NCBI RefSeq assembly: GCF_002954585.1
Contig: NZ_MSCI01000002.1
Location: 536,089 to 600,088 of the forward strand
Length of the DNA: 64,000 bases
Source: Vibrio chagasii
Lineage (GTDB): Bacteria > Pseudomonadota > Gammaproteobacteria > Enterobacterales > Vibrionaceae
Reading direction: 5' to 3'
The notes under the pieces are model-generated. The model saw nothing but the letters and a program-made list of their open reading frames with translations, ran no database searches and was not told where the DNA came from. This document shows, in pieces, positions 51,969 to 60,975 of the stretch (its first letter is position 1; the number at the start of each line of letters is the position of its first letter). A program made the translations under genes and the position numbers.

Positions 51969-52456
51969 TTAAGAAGGCTCTGATTACTTTATTTGCTACG
52001 TTGGCGATTTCAGCGACTGTGTCTGCAGCGCCTATCGAATTTCATGAATTCGATAACGTTGACCAAGAACAGCAGTTTAAAGAGCTGAGCAACACGCTGC
52101 GTTGTCCTAAATGTCAGAACAACACAATTGGTGACTCGAATGCTGAATTAGCGGTCGACTTGCGCCAAAAAGTGTACGAGATGACAAAAGAAGGTAAGTC
52201 GAAGCAAGACATCATTGATTACATGATTGCCCGTTACGGTAACTTCGTGACTTACAATCCGCCACTAACACTTGCGACGTCGATCCTATGGATCGGTCCA
52301 TTTGCAGTGGTTGTGTTTGGATTTGGCTTGATCATTGTACGAAGCAGAAAGTCAAAATCACAAGCGGCAACAGAGTCAGATAAAGACTGGGATGCAGACA
52401 AAGAAGCACGTTTAAAAGCGTTACTCGATGAAGAGAACGACGGAGATAAACAGTAA
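51965..52456 (+). CDS. ccmH: CcmH, apocytochrome thiol-reducing protein
   Basis: This is a 163-residue protein with a Sec signal (ending VSA), the redox motif LRCPKC (Cys47, Cys50), a membrane segment near 103-123 (ILWIGPFAVVVFGFGLIIV) and a charged cytoplasmic tail. It is the short form; the TPR part that is fused to CcmH in E. coli is encoded separately downstream as ccmI. Confidence 0.96.
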   Translation: MIKKALITLFATLAISATVSAAPIEFHEFDNVDQEQQFKELSNTLRCPKCQNNTIGDSNAELAVDLRQKVYEMTKEGKSKQDIIDYMIARYGNFVTYNPPLTLATSILWIGPFAVVVFGFGLIIVRSRKSKSQAATESDKDWDADKEARLKALLDEENDGDKQ

Positions 52457-53676
52457 TGACTCTATTTTGGGTTTCGACCATTATTCTTTCGCTAGCAGCA
52501 ATCTTGATGATTGTTCTGCCTTTTATTAATAAAAAGGCAAACAACGATGATGTGCTTCGCGATGAATTGAACAAAGCATTCTACAAAGACCGTCTTGATG
52601 AGTTAGAAGTCGAAGCAGAAGAAGGTCTTGTTGATAACCAACAGGAGCTGATCGCTGATTTGAAACAATCTCTGCTTGACGATGTCCCTGTTAAACAAGA
52701 AATTAAAAAGACTCATATCTCAACACTCGGCGTGGTTGTTCCGTCAATTATCTTGGTTGTTGCAGTTGCCTACGGGATGTACTTTAAATTTGGTGCGCTA
52801 GACAAAGTGCAACACTGGCAAGAAGTCACTAGCAACCTTCCTGAGCTGTCTAAAAAGCTAATGTCATCAGAAGGTGGTACGCTAACTGATGATGAACTGG
52901 AAGATTTGACACTAGCACTACGTACCCGCTTACATTACCAACCAAAAGACTCAACGGGTTGGTTGCTACTCGGTCGTATTGCACTAGCTAACCGTGATGC
53001 ACAGACCGCGATTGATGCGATGGAGCGTGCTTATAAGCTAGAACCAAAGGACGAAGACGTTCAACTTGGCTTTGCGCAAGCACTGATGTTATCTCCAGAT
53101 GAGGCAGAGCAAAACCAAGCTCGCTTGCTTCTAAGTCGTTTGGTTCAAAACGATTACGTTGATCTTCGTGTGTTCTCGCTACTCGCATTCGATGCATTTG
53201 AGCGTCAAGATTACCCGGGTGCGGTTAAGTACTGGAGCATCATGCAACAAATGATTGGTCCACAAGACAGCCGTTATGAAATGCTTTCTCGCAGCATCGA
53301 AAGCGCTCAGAAGAAAATGGGCGACGTGATGGGTGTTGACCAAGGCAAAAGTGTGGCAGTAACACTTAAACTATCCGCGGAGGTGGATGCGGACCCTAAT
53401 TCAGTGCTCGTTGTCTCTGTGCACCGAGCGGATGGCTCACGTATGCCCATTGCTGCGGCACGTTATCCGCTGGGTTCATTCCCTCGTACAGTTGTACTTG
53501 ATGACGGTAATAGCATGATCCAAGGTCAAAAATTGTCTAGTCTTGATACTTTGATGGTGAGAGCGAGGCTTGATTCTGATGGTAATGTCTCAACCCGAGG
53601 TGGTGATTGGTATGGCGAAAGTAAAGTGGTTGAATTGGGTACGCCAGTAACAATTAACATCAACAAGCAATATTAA
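52456..53676 (+). CDS. ccmI: CcmI, apocytochrome chaperone with TPR repeats
   Basis: This is a 406-residue membrane protein that binds the apocytochrome C-terminus. Two N-terminal membrane segments (about 3-22 and 95-113) are followed by TPR repeats (TGWLLLGRIALANRDAQTAIDAMERAYKLEPKDEDVQ) and a C-terminal beta domain (VAVTLKLSAEVDADPNSVLVVSVHRADGSRMPIAAARYPLGSFP pattern). It overlaps ccmH by one base and is the last ccm gene. Confidence 0.96.
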   Translation: MTLFWVSTIILSLAAILMIVLPFINKKANNDDVLRDELNKAFYKDRLDELEVEAEEGLVDNQQELIADLKQSLLDDVPVKQEIKKTHISTLGVVVPSIILVVAVAYGMYFKFGALDKVQHWQEVTSNLPELSKKLMSSEGGTLTDDELEDLTLALRTRLHYQPKDSTGWLLLGRIALANRDAQTAIDAMERAYKLEPKDEDVQLGFAQALMLSPDEAEQNQARLLLSRLVQNDYVDLRVFSLLAFDAFERQDYPGAVKYWSIMQQMIGPQDSRYEMLSRSIESAQKKMGDVMGVDQGKSVAVTLKLSAEVDADPNSVLVVSVHRADGSRMPIAAARYPLGSFPRTVVLDDGNSMIQGQKLSSLDTLMVRARLDSDGNVSTRGGDWYGESKVVELGTPVTININKQY

Positions 53677-53745
53677 TTGGCATTTTGCATAGGGGGTAGC
53701 TATTCCGATTTTTATATAAACGGTATAGACTTACGCCAACAATTG

Positions 53746-53769
53746 AGGCTAGCGATTGCTGGCCTTTTT
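53746..53769 (+). terminator. Terminator of the ccm operon
   Basis: Stem AGGCTAGC/GCTGGCCT (one G-U pair), loop GATT, then TTTTTA. It lies between ccmI and mlaA. Confidence 0.8.
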
Positions 53770-53792
53770 ATTATTCCTTATGGAAAGGTGAT

Positions 53793-54572
53793 ATGTCTGT
53801 CAGTGTTTTAAGACTCTCGAGTTTACTCTTTATCGCAAGCCTTACGGTGGGCTGCTCTAGTGCGCCAGATGAAAGCAATAATAACCTTGAAACCTCTGAA
53901 TACGTCGAAGAGTCCCACCCGAATGATCCTTTTGAAGGTTTCAACCGAGCGATGTGGACGGTCAATTATGACTACTTAGATCCTTATTTGGTTCGGCCGG
54001 TGTCTGTCGCTTATGTTGATTACACACCTGCCCCCATTCGCACAGGAATCTCCAATTTTCTCGCCAATTTAGACGAACCAGCCAGTATGGTGAATAACTT
54101 ACTTATGGGTAATGGCAGAAAAGCAGTTGACCATTTTAATCGTTTTTGGATTAACTCGACGTTTGGTTTGTTAGGTTTGATTGACATTGCTAGCGAAGCC
54201 GGGATCACCAAATATGATGATAAATCTTTCTCTGATGCAATTGGTCATTATGGGGTAGGGAATGGGCCATACTTTGTCGTACCAGGCTATGGCTCTGTCA
54301 CGGCTCGTGAAGTGACCAGTCAGGTGGACAGCCTTTATGTGCCTCTGTCTTTGTTGAACGTTTGGGCTGGCCTAGGCAAGTGGGCCTTCGAAGGAATGGA
54401 AACACGTGCTCAGTTAGTTTCGCAAGAAGCTCTTCTGGATGACTCCCCTGACCCATATGCATTAATGCGTGATGTCTATATCCAACGCCGTGACTTTAAA
54501 GCTGAGATTGAACCAGAAGATGTGGATCTTGAAGAAGAAGATTTCTTCGATGGTTATCTAGAAGATTACTAG
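53793..54572 (+). CDS. mlaA: MlaA (VacJ), outer-membrane lipid asymmetry lipoprotein
   Basis: This is a 259-residue lipoprotein that removes misplaced phospholipids from the outer leaflet and passes them to MlaC. The signal ends in lipobox LTVGC (Cys21). Family motifs NDPFEGFNRAMWTVNYDYLDPYLVRPVS, SNFLANLDEP and FWINSTFGLLGLIDIASEAG are intact. The C-terminal tail is very acidic. Its neighbours are lipid uptake genes on the other strand. Confidence 0.97.
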   Translation: MSVSVLRLSSLLFIASLTVGCSSAPDESNNNLETSEYVEESHPNDPFEGFNRAMWTVNYDYLDPYLVRPVSVAYVDYTPAPIRTGISNFLANLDEPASMVNNLLMGNGRKAVDHFNRFWINSTFGLLGLIDIASEAGITKYDDKSFSDAIGHYGVGNGPYFVVPGYGSVTAREVTSQVDSLYVPLSLLNVWAGLGKWAFEGMETRAQLVSQEALLDDSPDPYALMRDVYIQRRDFKAEIEPEDVDLEEEDFFDGYLEDY

Positions 54573-54600
54573 ATACGCGATTTAGGAAACCGATAATAGA

Positions 54601-54634
54601 AAAGCTCGATGTTAAAACAACATCGAGCTTTTTA
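54601..54634. terminator. Bidirectional terminator between mlaA and fadL
   Basis: A perfect 14-bp stem AAAAGCTCGATGTT/AACATCGAGCTTTT with a 5-base loop and T-runs on both sides. It can serve the converging mlaA and fadL transcripts. Confidence 0.93.
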
Positions 54635-54660
54635 ATGCTTTCTACTTTTAGAACAGTTGA

Positions 54661-55962
54661 TTAGAAGCGGTAGTTAGCTTGTACACCAACTAGCCAGATG
54701 CTGCCTGTCACTTCACCTTCGAAGTTACCACCAAATGGTGCAGAAGCTGTGTCCGCTTCAACCATTTTTGCATCTTTAGCTAGAATGTAAGTAAAACCAG
54801 CGTCTAATGTTAGTTGTTCAGACCATTGGTAACCTGCACCAATACTTAACCAAGTACGGTCAGTTTCTGGAATCGTCGCGGTACGGTGCTCATCACTTAC
54901 TGCTGAAGTATCGTAGGCGATACCAGAACGTAGTGCCAGCTTAGGTGATATTTGGTATGTGGTACCAATAGCGAAGCGGTAGTTGTCTTCCCAGTTTTCT
55001 TCTTTGATATCTTGAGTTCTAGCTGGGCCGAATTCAGGGATGTCTGCAACTAGCTCTTTGAAGCTGCTCCAGTTAGTCCAGTTAACGCTCGCGTGTACTG
55101 CTACCTTGTCTGTTAACTGATGAAAACTAGCCAATTCTGCTGTAGCAGGAAGAGCTAACGCCATAGACCCGTTGTACTTAGATTTAACTGGTCCACCAAT
55201 TTTATTTGCTACGTAATTAAAAGCAAGACCTTCTGCGTGACCTTCCAATGTTAGATCTACCTCAGATTTGTAGGTAAACCCCAGGCGGTTGCTTTCATTG
55301 ATCTGCCAAGCTGTACCAACTTGCCAGCCCCACGCTGCGTCATCGCCTTCCATGTATTTTAAAGCTGTACCTTGAGGAAGAGGAGCTAGAGAGTTTGCAG
55401 TCGATACCGCACCAAAGCTACCTTCAGCCATGATGTAACGGAAGCCACCGCCAATAGATACGCTTTCAAGTACTTGGTAAGCGGCGTTAAGGTTTAGCTC
55501 CATGGTTTTAACGCTTGCTTCGTTGCCGTGGTTTGCGCCACCGAAGTCTGTACCTAGGTCAGTTTCCATGCCGTAGTTCGTGCCAGCCGCAAAACCTAAC
55601 GCGAATTTGTCGTTGTACTTATGAGAAACATAAAAGTTTGGAATTACTGCACTGTGGGCGAAGTCACTAGAGTTTGAGCTCGTTGTACCACGAGGTGTTG
55701 TAGAGGTGCCGTCAATGTCAATGTTTGGATCTACATAGATAGCACCAACTGAAACTTGAGTGCCTTCTAGGTAAGTTAGCATTGCAGGGTTACGCCATTG
55801 TGCGTCTGCACCGTCAGCCATTGCTGCTTCACCAGCGTAAGCTCGGCCCAGGCCTGTTGCTGAGTATTCTGCTAGTTGAAAGCCCGCTGCTTGAGTCACC
55901 GTAGAAGTTGAAAGTAGTCCAACTGCCACAGCAGTAGATAGAAGAGTTTTATTCATTTTCAT
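54661..55962 (-). CDS. fadL: FadL-type long-chain fatty acid porin (copy 1)
   Basis: This is an outer-membrane beta-barrel of 433 residues for uptake of long-chain fatty acids or other hydrophobic compounds. The signal peptide ends TQAAG and the mature start FQLAEYSATGLGRAYAGEAAMAD carries the family plug motif with NPAML following. The barrel ends in VGVQANYRF with terminal Phe. I start at ATG 55962 (MKMNKTLL); ATG 55956 is equally possible, and the upstream ATG at 55998 extends ahead of a natural signal peptide. A second related gene lies just upstream on the same strand. Confidence 0.93.
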   Translation of the reverse strand: MKMNKTLLSTAVAVGLLSTSTVTQAAGFQLAEYSATGLGRAYAGEAAMADGADAQWRNPAMLTYLEGTQVSVGAIYVDPNIDIDGTSTTPRGTTSSNSSDFAHSAVIPNFYVSHKYNDKFALGFAAGTNYGMETDLGTDFGGANHGNEASVKTMELNLNAAYQVLESVSIGGGFRYIMAEGSFGAVSTANSLAPLPQGTALKYMEGDDAAWGWQVGTAWQINESNRLGFTYKSEVDLTLEGHAEGLAFNYVANKIGGPVKSKYNGSMALALPATAELASFHQLTDKVAVHASVNWTNWSSFKELVADIPEFGPARTQDIKEENWEDNYRFAIGTTYQISPKLALRSGIAYDTSAVSDEHRTATIPETDRTWLSIGAGYQWSEQLTLDAGFTYILAKDAKMVEADTASAPFGGNFEGEVTGSIWLVGVQANYRF

Positions 55963-56207
55963 TATTATGTTCGCTGAATTATAAGTATTTAGTGTCACGA
56001 TTCTACTTTTAGAGTTATTACTTTAAAAATGAAATTCGAGTAAAACAGTGTTTTAGCGATTAAATGATAAAATATGACTGATTATTAGCTTAATAGTCTG
56101 AATGTTTCGAGTGTGTGATCGAATTTGAGCGTACACTTGTAGCTAGATATGACCTGTGTAGGCTACAGCTGTAAGCTTAAATTGGTGTTGGCCATTGGCT
56201 TAGATAA
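55963..56207 (-). other. Gap between the two fadL genes
   Basis: An AT-rich non-coding stretch of about 245 bases that must hold the promoter of fadL copy 1. On the minus strand a TATAAT lies about 25 bases before the start codon, but no good -35 was found at the right distance. No FadR-like palindrome was seen here. Confidence 0.5.
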
Positions 56208-56236
56208 CAAAAAAGGGTCGCATAAAGCGACCCTTT
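56208..56236 (-). terminator. Terminator after fadL copy 2
   Basis: On the minus strand, stem AAAGGGTCGC/GCGACCCTTT with a TTTAT loop and a T-run. It lies 22 bases after the stop of copy 2. Confidence 0.93.
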
Positions 56237-56258
56237 GAGATTTATAACTCAGCTTATA

Positions 56259-57539
56259 TTAGAAGCTGTAGCTGTATTGAATACCCGCTAGAATCGCATC
56301 TGCGTGAGTAGTTGCTGTTAGTGCACCATTACCTTCAGTCACATCAACATCTTCACCTAGTAGATAAGTAAAGCCGAAGTCAACAGTATGCTGCTGTTGG
56401 AATGCGTAAGTGAAACCTGCAGAGAACCACTGACGGTCAGAATCAGGAACAGAAATTGAAGTTACTTTATCTTGAGCCGCAGTGTCGTACATGTAACCCG
56501 CGCGCAGAGTCCAAGCGTCGTTTAGGAAGTAAGTACCACCGATTGCGTAATGCCAACCGTCTTGCCACTGGTAGTTACCTATTTGCTGTTTACCCGCAAC
56601 AGAATCAGCGTCTAGAGTATCAAATACGCTCCAACCAATCCATTGCACAGAGTAGTGCACCGCAAATTGTGTATCTTGGATCTCGTGGTAACCAGAAAAC
56701 TCGGCCATACTTGGAAGCGACAAATATAGGGTATCTAGCGGAAGTGCTCTACCTGTAGTTGGATCAGTGAGGGTCATATCCCCATCAGCTTCGATTTCTG
56801 GGCTGTAATGGTAAGAAAAGCCAAAGCGGTTTGCTGAGTCAAGTTCATATACTGCACCAATGTTCCAACCAACTCCAACACCATCCGCGTCGATTGATGC
56901 TAGATTCGATGTGCTAGTTTTACCTGTTGAAGGATTCGTTTGTGTTAAATTACGTTCAAGCTTACCACTACCTTGAACAATATCGATACCAGCACCAACA
57001 GAGAACTGTTCACTGAAACGGTAGGAAGCTGATAGTGCGTAGTTGATACTCTTGATTTCAGTAGTTCCGCCATATGCAGATACACCAGTGTGTGCACCGC
57101 CTAAAATGCTGCTTGATCCAAAGCTACTATCAAAGTTATTAGTTGTGCCAAAGTTTGAGTAAATACCAGCACCAAAAGCCCACTGGTCGTTTAGTCTGTG
57201 GATATAGTAGATATTTGGAACTGGAGTACCACTGCTATTGTTCGCGCTATCGACAGGCATTGAACCGCCTGCTTTTACATTTTTCACATCGATATCTGTC
57301 TTGATATAGTTTATACCAGCAGAAAATTGAGATGAATCGAACAAAGCCATTGCTGCTGAGTTACGAGCCATCACTGATGCGTTATCTGCGATTACTGCAT
57401 CACCAGCGAAAGCACGGCCAAGACCAGTTGCTGATTGTGAGTTGAGTTGGAAACCTGCTGCCATCGCTTGCGAAGACGCCAGTGTAATTGTTACTGCTAA
57501 AAGAGACTTTTTAAACAGACGCGTGTTGTTGGTAGTCAT
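56259..57539 (-). CDS. FadL-type long-chain fatty acid porin (copy 2)
   Basis: This is a second outer-membrane FadL-family barrel of 426 residues. The signal ends AMAAG; mature FQLNSQSATGLGRAFAGDAVIADNASVMARNSAAMALF carries the N-terminal plug motif and the barrel ends GIQYSYSF with terminal Phe. It is clearly related to copy 1 but diverged across the whole length, so it is not a recent duplicate. AAAGGA precedes the ATG. A 16-bp palindrome lies just upstream. Substrate preference may differ between the two; this cannot be read from sequence. Confidence 0.93.
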   Translation of the reverse strand: MTTNNTRLFKKSLLAVTITLASSQAMAAGFQLNSQSATGLGRAFAGDAVIADNASVMARNSAAMALFDSSQFSAGINYIKTDIDVKNVKAGGSMPVDSANNSSGTPVPNIYYIHRLNDQWAFGAGIYSNFGTTNNFDSSFGSSSILGGAHTGVSAYGGTTEIKSINYALSASYRFSEQFSVGAGIDIVQGSGKLERNLTQTNPSTGKTSTSNLASIDADGVGVGWNIGAVYELDSANRFGFSYHYSPEIEADGDMTLTDPTTGRALPLDTLYLSLPSMAEFSGYHEIQDTQFAVHYSVQWIGWSVFDTLDADSVAGKQQIGNYQWQDGWHYAIGGTYFLNDAWTLRAGYMYDTAAQDKVTSISVPDSDRQWFSAGFTYAFQQQHTVDFGFTYLLGEDVDVTEGNGALTATTHADAILAGIQYSYSF

Positions 57540-57581
57540 TCATTTATTCCTTTATATTTCCGCCTCTATAGGGCGATTAAT

Positions 57582-57597
57582 TTGAGCAATTGCTCAA
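57582..57597. promoter_or_regulatory. Perfect 16-bp palindrome upstream of fadL copy 2
   Basis: TTGAGCAATTGCTCAA is fully symmetric and ends 42 bases before the ATG. A dimeric regulator could bind it. A FadR-like half site (TGGTCGGA on the minus strand) lies about 50 bases further upstream. Confidence 0.45.
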
Positions 57598-57770
57598 TGG
57601 TGGCTGATCCTATTCGCAAGTATACGATATACAAATCCGACCATTGGAAAATTTGAGTGGAAAATTATGGAAATGACGCCTATCTGGCACGAAAATGGTG
57701 CTAAATGCTGTTTTTTAGAGTTTTAACTCTAGAGTTATTTTTTTTGTGAATGGATTGGTGCTTTATTTAT

Positions 57771-57812
57771 AAATAAAGCCCAGCAATATCAAGGATATAA
57801 TTGCTGGGCCTT
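57771..57812 (-). terminator. Terminator after the anti-sigma gene
   Basis: On the minus strand a perfect 10-bp stem GCCCAGCAAT/ATTGCTGGGC is followed by TTTATTT. It closes the sigma/anti-sigma unit. Confidence 0.85.
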
Positions 57813-57836
57813 TAATTGAGAGGCTTTGAGAGTTGA

Positions 57837-58565
57837 TTAGCTCATCGGTTTGATCATTTTCGTCAGCTTTTCTGAGATTTTAGAAACATCCTCGCCATTT
57901 TCACCGACGAGTATCAAACTGCTGTTATCAATTGGTGTTACCGAACCTGACATTCCTTTTTCATCAAAGTCGACCGGTTTGTCAGACGGGATGCTAGTCA
58001 GAAATAGCGTAACTTTGCCTTTTTCACCCTGGAATACCATGTGCACTGCGGTAGACTTCCCAAAACCACAATGGTTTAGGTAATAGACGTGGTATGGGAA
58101 AGTTTCATCAAACTCAAAAGCAAATGGGTTCATTTTTGCATTGATTTGCTGTGATGTAACTTGTTCATCAATGGTGCTGACAAAGCTTTTTTCATCGATA
58201 ACATGCTGCATCGCCGTATCAGCCAAGCTTGCTTGTGCTGGAGATACTAACGCATTCCCCCAGTTTACCTGGCCAACCAAGAGACCAGCAACAAACGCTA
58301 CAGAAGCAGCCATTGCCATCGCACGTCTCGCAAAAGTAGGCCTTACGACTTTGCTCTCTTCGCTTGAGGTTTGATTGAACAGTATGCGATCAGCAAGATC
58401 GTCTGGCACGTCTACATTCATTGCAGAGTGGATCTGTTTATCAAGCGATAGTACGTCATCTAAAAAGTGACTGTTAGTTTCATTGCTCGCGGCTGCATCA
58501 ACAATATCTTGTGTGCGCTGTTTAGGTTCCGACAATACACGACGACGAAATTCTAAATCATCCAT
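57837..58565 (-). CDS. Membrane anti-sigma factor-like protein (DUF3379 type)
   Basis: This is a 242-residue protein. The N-terminal cytoplasmic part (LEFRRRVLSEPKQRTQDIVDAA) is followed by one membrane segment (MAMAASVAFVAGLLVGQVNWG, about 88-108). A periplasmic domain with HVYYLNHCGFGKSTAVHMVF and VTLFLTS follows. Its start overlaps the ECF sigma gene by 8 bases, the usual layout for a sigma/anti-sigma pair. I recall this family as DUF3379; the anti-sigma role is inferred from layout and topology. Confidence 0.8.
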   Translation of the reverse strand: MDDLEFRRRVLSEPKQRTQDIVDAAASNETNSHFLDDVLSLDKQIHSAMNVDVPDDLADRILFNQTSSEESKVVRPTFARRAMAMAASVAFVAGLLVGQVNWGNALVSPAQASLADTAMQHVIDEKSFVSTIDEQVTSQQINAKMNPFAFEFDETFPYHVYYLNHCGFGKSTAVHMVFQGEKGKVTLFLTSIPSDKPVDFDEKGMSGSVTPIDNSSLILVGENGEDVSKISEKLTKMIKPMS

Positions 58566-59121
58566 TATGTTGCCCCCTCTCTGCTTCTTCTGTATCCAGC
58601 ATCTCTTTCAATTGGTTTCGAGCTCTGAATAAACGTGTCATCACCGTGTTTTTGTTGAGATCGAGAATATCCGCGATCTCGTCACCACTAAAACCACCAA
58701 TCACTTGTAAGAAGAGAGGTTCACGGTAATCAATTTCAAGTTTCATGATCTGGACTTGCAACCATTGGTGTTGATGGTGCGGGTCATCACTGACACTAGC
58801 ATCATTACCATGATCGTCGATATCAACCAGATCAAACTGTTTGCGTTCAAAACGTCGAGCATTCTCGCGGCGCAAGATAGTAATCAGCCAAGACTTCGCG
58901 GCTTTTTCATCTTTTAGGTTATCGAGTGATTTCCATGCGCGGAGGCAAGTTTCTTGCACTAAATCTTCGGCAATGCTTTTGTCTTTGCATAACCAATAGG
59001 CGTAGCGAAAGAGGTCACGGTGATAGGCACGTACGAGTGCTTCATATTTTCTTTGTTTGTCCATATCAGAGTTGACCGGACGTTTGGCTTTTTTCTTTCC
59101 AAACATTTTTATTATTGACAC
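58558..59121 (-). CDS. ECF-type RNA polymerase sigma factor
   Basis: This is a sigma factor of about 187 residues. Region 2 (YHRDLFRYAYWLCKDKSIAEDLVQETCLRAWKSLDNL) and region 4 (PLFLQVIGGFSGDEIADILDLNKNTVMTRLFRARNQLKEML) are clear and joined by an acidic linker, so it belongs to the ECF group. I prefer the GTG at 59121 because GGAGG lies 5 bases before it; ATG 59106 and ATG 59133 are alternatives. Its regulon is unknown; the neighbours (anti-sigma, porins, mlaA, fadIJ) hint at envelope or fatty acid stress, which is inference. Confidence 0.88.
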   Translation of the reverse strand: MSIIKMFGKKKAKRPVNSDMDKQRKYEALVRAYHRDLFRYAYWLCKDKSIAEDLVQETCLRAWKSLDNLKDEKAAKSWLITILRRENARRFERKQFDLVDIDDHGNDASVSDDPHHQHQWLQVQIMKLEIDYREPLFLQVIGGFSGDEIADILDLNKNTVMTRLFRARNQLKEMLDTEEAERGQHNG

Positions 59122-59284
59122 TCGAGCCTCCATAATTGCTCTGCGTATAGTTGTGCTCTATTCGTTGTGCTTCGTTTTATAATCTGTTTCGTCTTTAGAG
59201 CGAACGAGAGGCAGGAATTCGTAAAATCACATTAAAATTGATCTACTTCAAAATCTGAGACCCTGAAAAAGTTATAGTACACCT

Positions 59285-59447
59285 TGTCGTCTAGTTAGTC
59301 ATTGATGACTAGCATGTTGAGCAAGACGGCACTTCCTTTTGAAGGCTGACTTTACTTTCTCCTAATCAGGAAACTGATTATTTCAATTGGCGTTAAGTTA
59401 ATTGCTTTATACACATTCCGACCACACAGTATTGTGTGGTTTTTTTT
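59285..59447 (+). ncRNA. Candidate small RNA or attenuated fadI leader
   Basis: A stem-loop-rich stretch with no open frame, ending in a strong terminator. It holds TAGTCAT-TG-ATGACTA (59296-59311), a CTTC/GAAG hairpin near 59332-59344, TAATCAG-GAAA-CTGATTA (59363-59380) and the terminator at 59421. A TATAGT box at 59273 gives a possible start near 59285, about 160 bases long; the -35 is poor. No upstream plus-strand gene needs this terminator because the sigma gene is on the other strand. It is either a small RNA or a terminated leader of fadIJ. Confidence 0.45.
59421..59447 (+). terminator. Strong terminator without an assigned gene
   Basis: A perfect 8-bp stem ACCACACA/TGTGTGGT with a GTAT loop and eight Ts. 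It lies 221 bases before fadI. Confidence 0.92.
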
Positions 59448-59603
59448 GCCTCAAGAAAACCAATCTCCTACATCGCTATAACAGTCTTTACTTACAATAG
59501 TTTAGTATCTTAGGACAACCCTTCACCCCAAAAGGTTCGCCTGAATTTGCAGTTATATTTTCAGACAGTGAGATACTCGTATCACGTTTATTTAAACGCT
59601 CGT

Positions 59604-59631
59604 TTGATTTAATTAACAACTTCTTTACAAT
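59604..59631 (+). promoter_or_regulatory. Probable fadIJ promoter
   Basis: TTGATT, a 16-base spacer and TACAAT. Transcription would start inside the FadR-like operator that follows. Confidence 0.5.
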
Positions 59632-59636
59632 GCTTC

Positions 59637-59647
59637 AGGTCAGACCT
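59637..59647 (+). promoter_or_regulatory. FadR-like operator before fadI
   Basis: AGGTCAGACCT is a perfect palindrome with the FadR core GGTCnGACC. It overlaps the predicted start of transcription, a place where FadR represses beta-oxidation genes. Confidence 0.7.
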
Positions 59648-59667
59648 CTTAACTTTAAGGAGAAACC

Positions 59668-60975
59668 ATGGGCAAACAGGAAGTCAAAACGCGTTCTGGA
59701 GAACGTGTTGCCATTGTCGCTGGATTACGAACCCCATTCGCTCGCCAGAGCACCGAATTTAGTCAAGTGCCTGCGGTCGACTTAGGCAAAATGGTTGTGA
59801 GCGAAATGCTTGCAAGAACTGATGTCGATCCTGCGCTTATCGAACAAGTTGTGTTCGGCCAAGTCGTGCAAATGCCAGAAGCACCGAACATCGCGCGTGA
59901 AATCGTGTTGGGCACAGGCATGGATATCAATACTGATGCCTACAGTGTGACTCGAGCATGTGCGACCAGCTTCCAAGCTGCAGTTAATGTGACCGAAAGC
60001 ATTATGGCTGGCACGATTGATGTCGGCATTGCTGGTGGTGCAGACTCTTCTTCTGTATTGCCGATTGGCGTTTCTAAAAAGCTTGCCGCTAACTTGCTAG
60101 CGCTGAGCAAAACGAAAACCATGGGCCAAAAACTGAAAATCCTCAAAACACTTTCAGTGAAAGACTTGATGCCAGTGCCGCCTGCAGTTGCTGAATACTC
60201 GACTGGTTTATCGATGGGCCAAACCGCTGAGCAGATGGCAAAGACACACGGTATTACTCGTGAAGCTCAAGATGCACTTGCTCACCGTTCTCACTCTTTG
60301 GCTTCTCAAGCATGGAAAGACGGCAAGATTAAAGATGAAGTAATGACGGCATTTCCGGCACCGTACAAAAAGTACCTAGCGGAAGATAACAACATTCGTC
60401 ATGACTCTACGGTTGAAGGTTACGCCAAGCTTCGTCCTGCGTTCGATAGAAAATACGGCAGTGTGACTGCTGCGAATGCAACTCCGCTGACTGATGGCGG
60501 TGCAGCTGTGATGTTGATGCGCGAAGGCAAAGCTAAAGAACTAGGCTTAGAAGTGCTGGGTTATATTCGTGGCTATGCGTTCTCAGCGATTGGTGTTGAA
60601 ACGGATATGCTAATGGGCCCGACTTACGCGACCTCGCAAGTATTGAAAAACACTGGCTTAGAACTATCGGACCTTACGCTTATCGAGATGCATGAAGCCT
60701 TTGCAGCTCAAGTTCTAGCGAATGTGAAGATGTTTGCTAGTGATGAGTTCGCACAGAAGAATCTTGGCCGTGATAAAGCGATCGGTGAGATTGATATGGA
60801 TAAGTTCAACGTGCTGGGTAGTTCAATTGCTTACGGTCACCCGTTTGCAGCAACTGGCGCGCGCATGATGACTCAAACATTACGTGAATTAAAACGTCGC
60901 GGTGGCGGCTTGGCACTGAATACAGCGTGTGCAGCTGGTGGTTTAGGTGCAGCAATGATCTTGGAGGTAGAATAA
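59668..60975 (+). CDS. fadI: FadI, 3-ketoacyl-CoA thiolase
   Basis: This is the thiolase subunit of the second (FadIJ) beta-oxidation complex, 435 residues, cleaving 3-ketoacyl-CoA to acetyl-CoA. The active-site Cys98 is in [11 protein letters not shown], with HEAFAAQVL, the [11 protein letters not shown]is motif and the C-terminal Cys in [21 protein letters not shown] lies before the ATG. Length equals E. coli FadI (436). Its stop overlaps fadJ. Confidence 0.97.
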   Translation: MGKQEVKTRSGERVAIVAGLRTPFARQSTEFSQVPAVDLGKMVVSEMLARTDVDPALIEQVVFGQVVQMPEAPNIAREIVLGTGMDINTDAYSVTRACATSFQAAVNVTESIMAGTIDVGIAGGADSSSVLPIGVSKKLAANLLALSKTKTMGQKLKILKTLSVKDLMPVPPAVAEYSTGLSMGQTAEQMAKTHGITREAQDALAHRSHSLASQAWKDGKIKDEVMTAFPAPYKKYLAEDNNIRHDSTVEGYAKLRPAFDRKYGSVTAANATPLTDGGAAVMLMREGKAKELGLEVLGYIRGYAFSAIGVETDMLMGPTYATSQVLKNTGLELSDLTLIEMHEAFAAQVLANVKMFASDEFAQKNLGRDKAIGEIDMDKFNVLGSSIAYGHPFAATGARMMTQTLRELKRRGGGLALNTACAAGGLGAAMILEVE

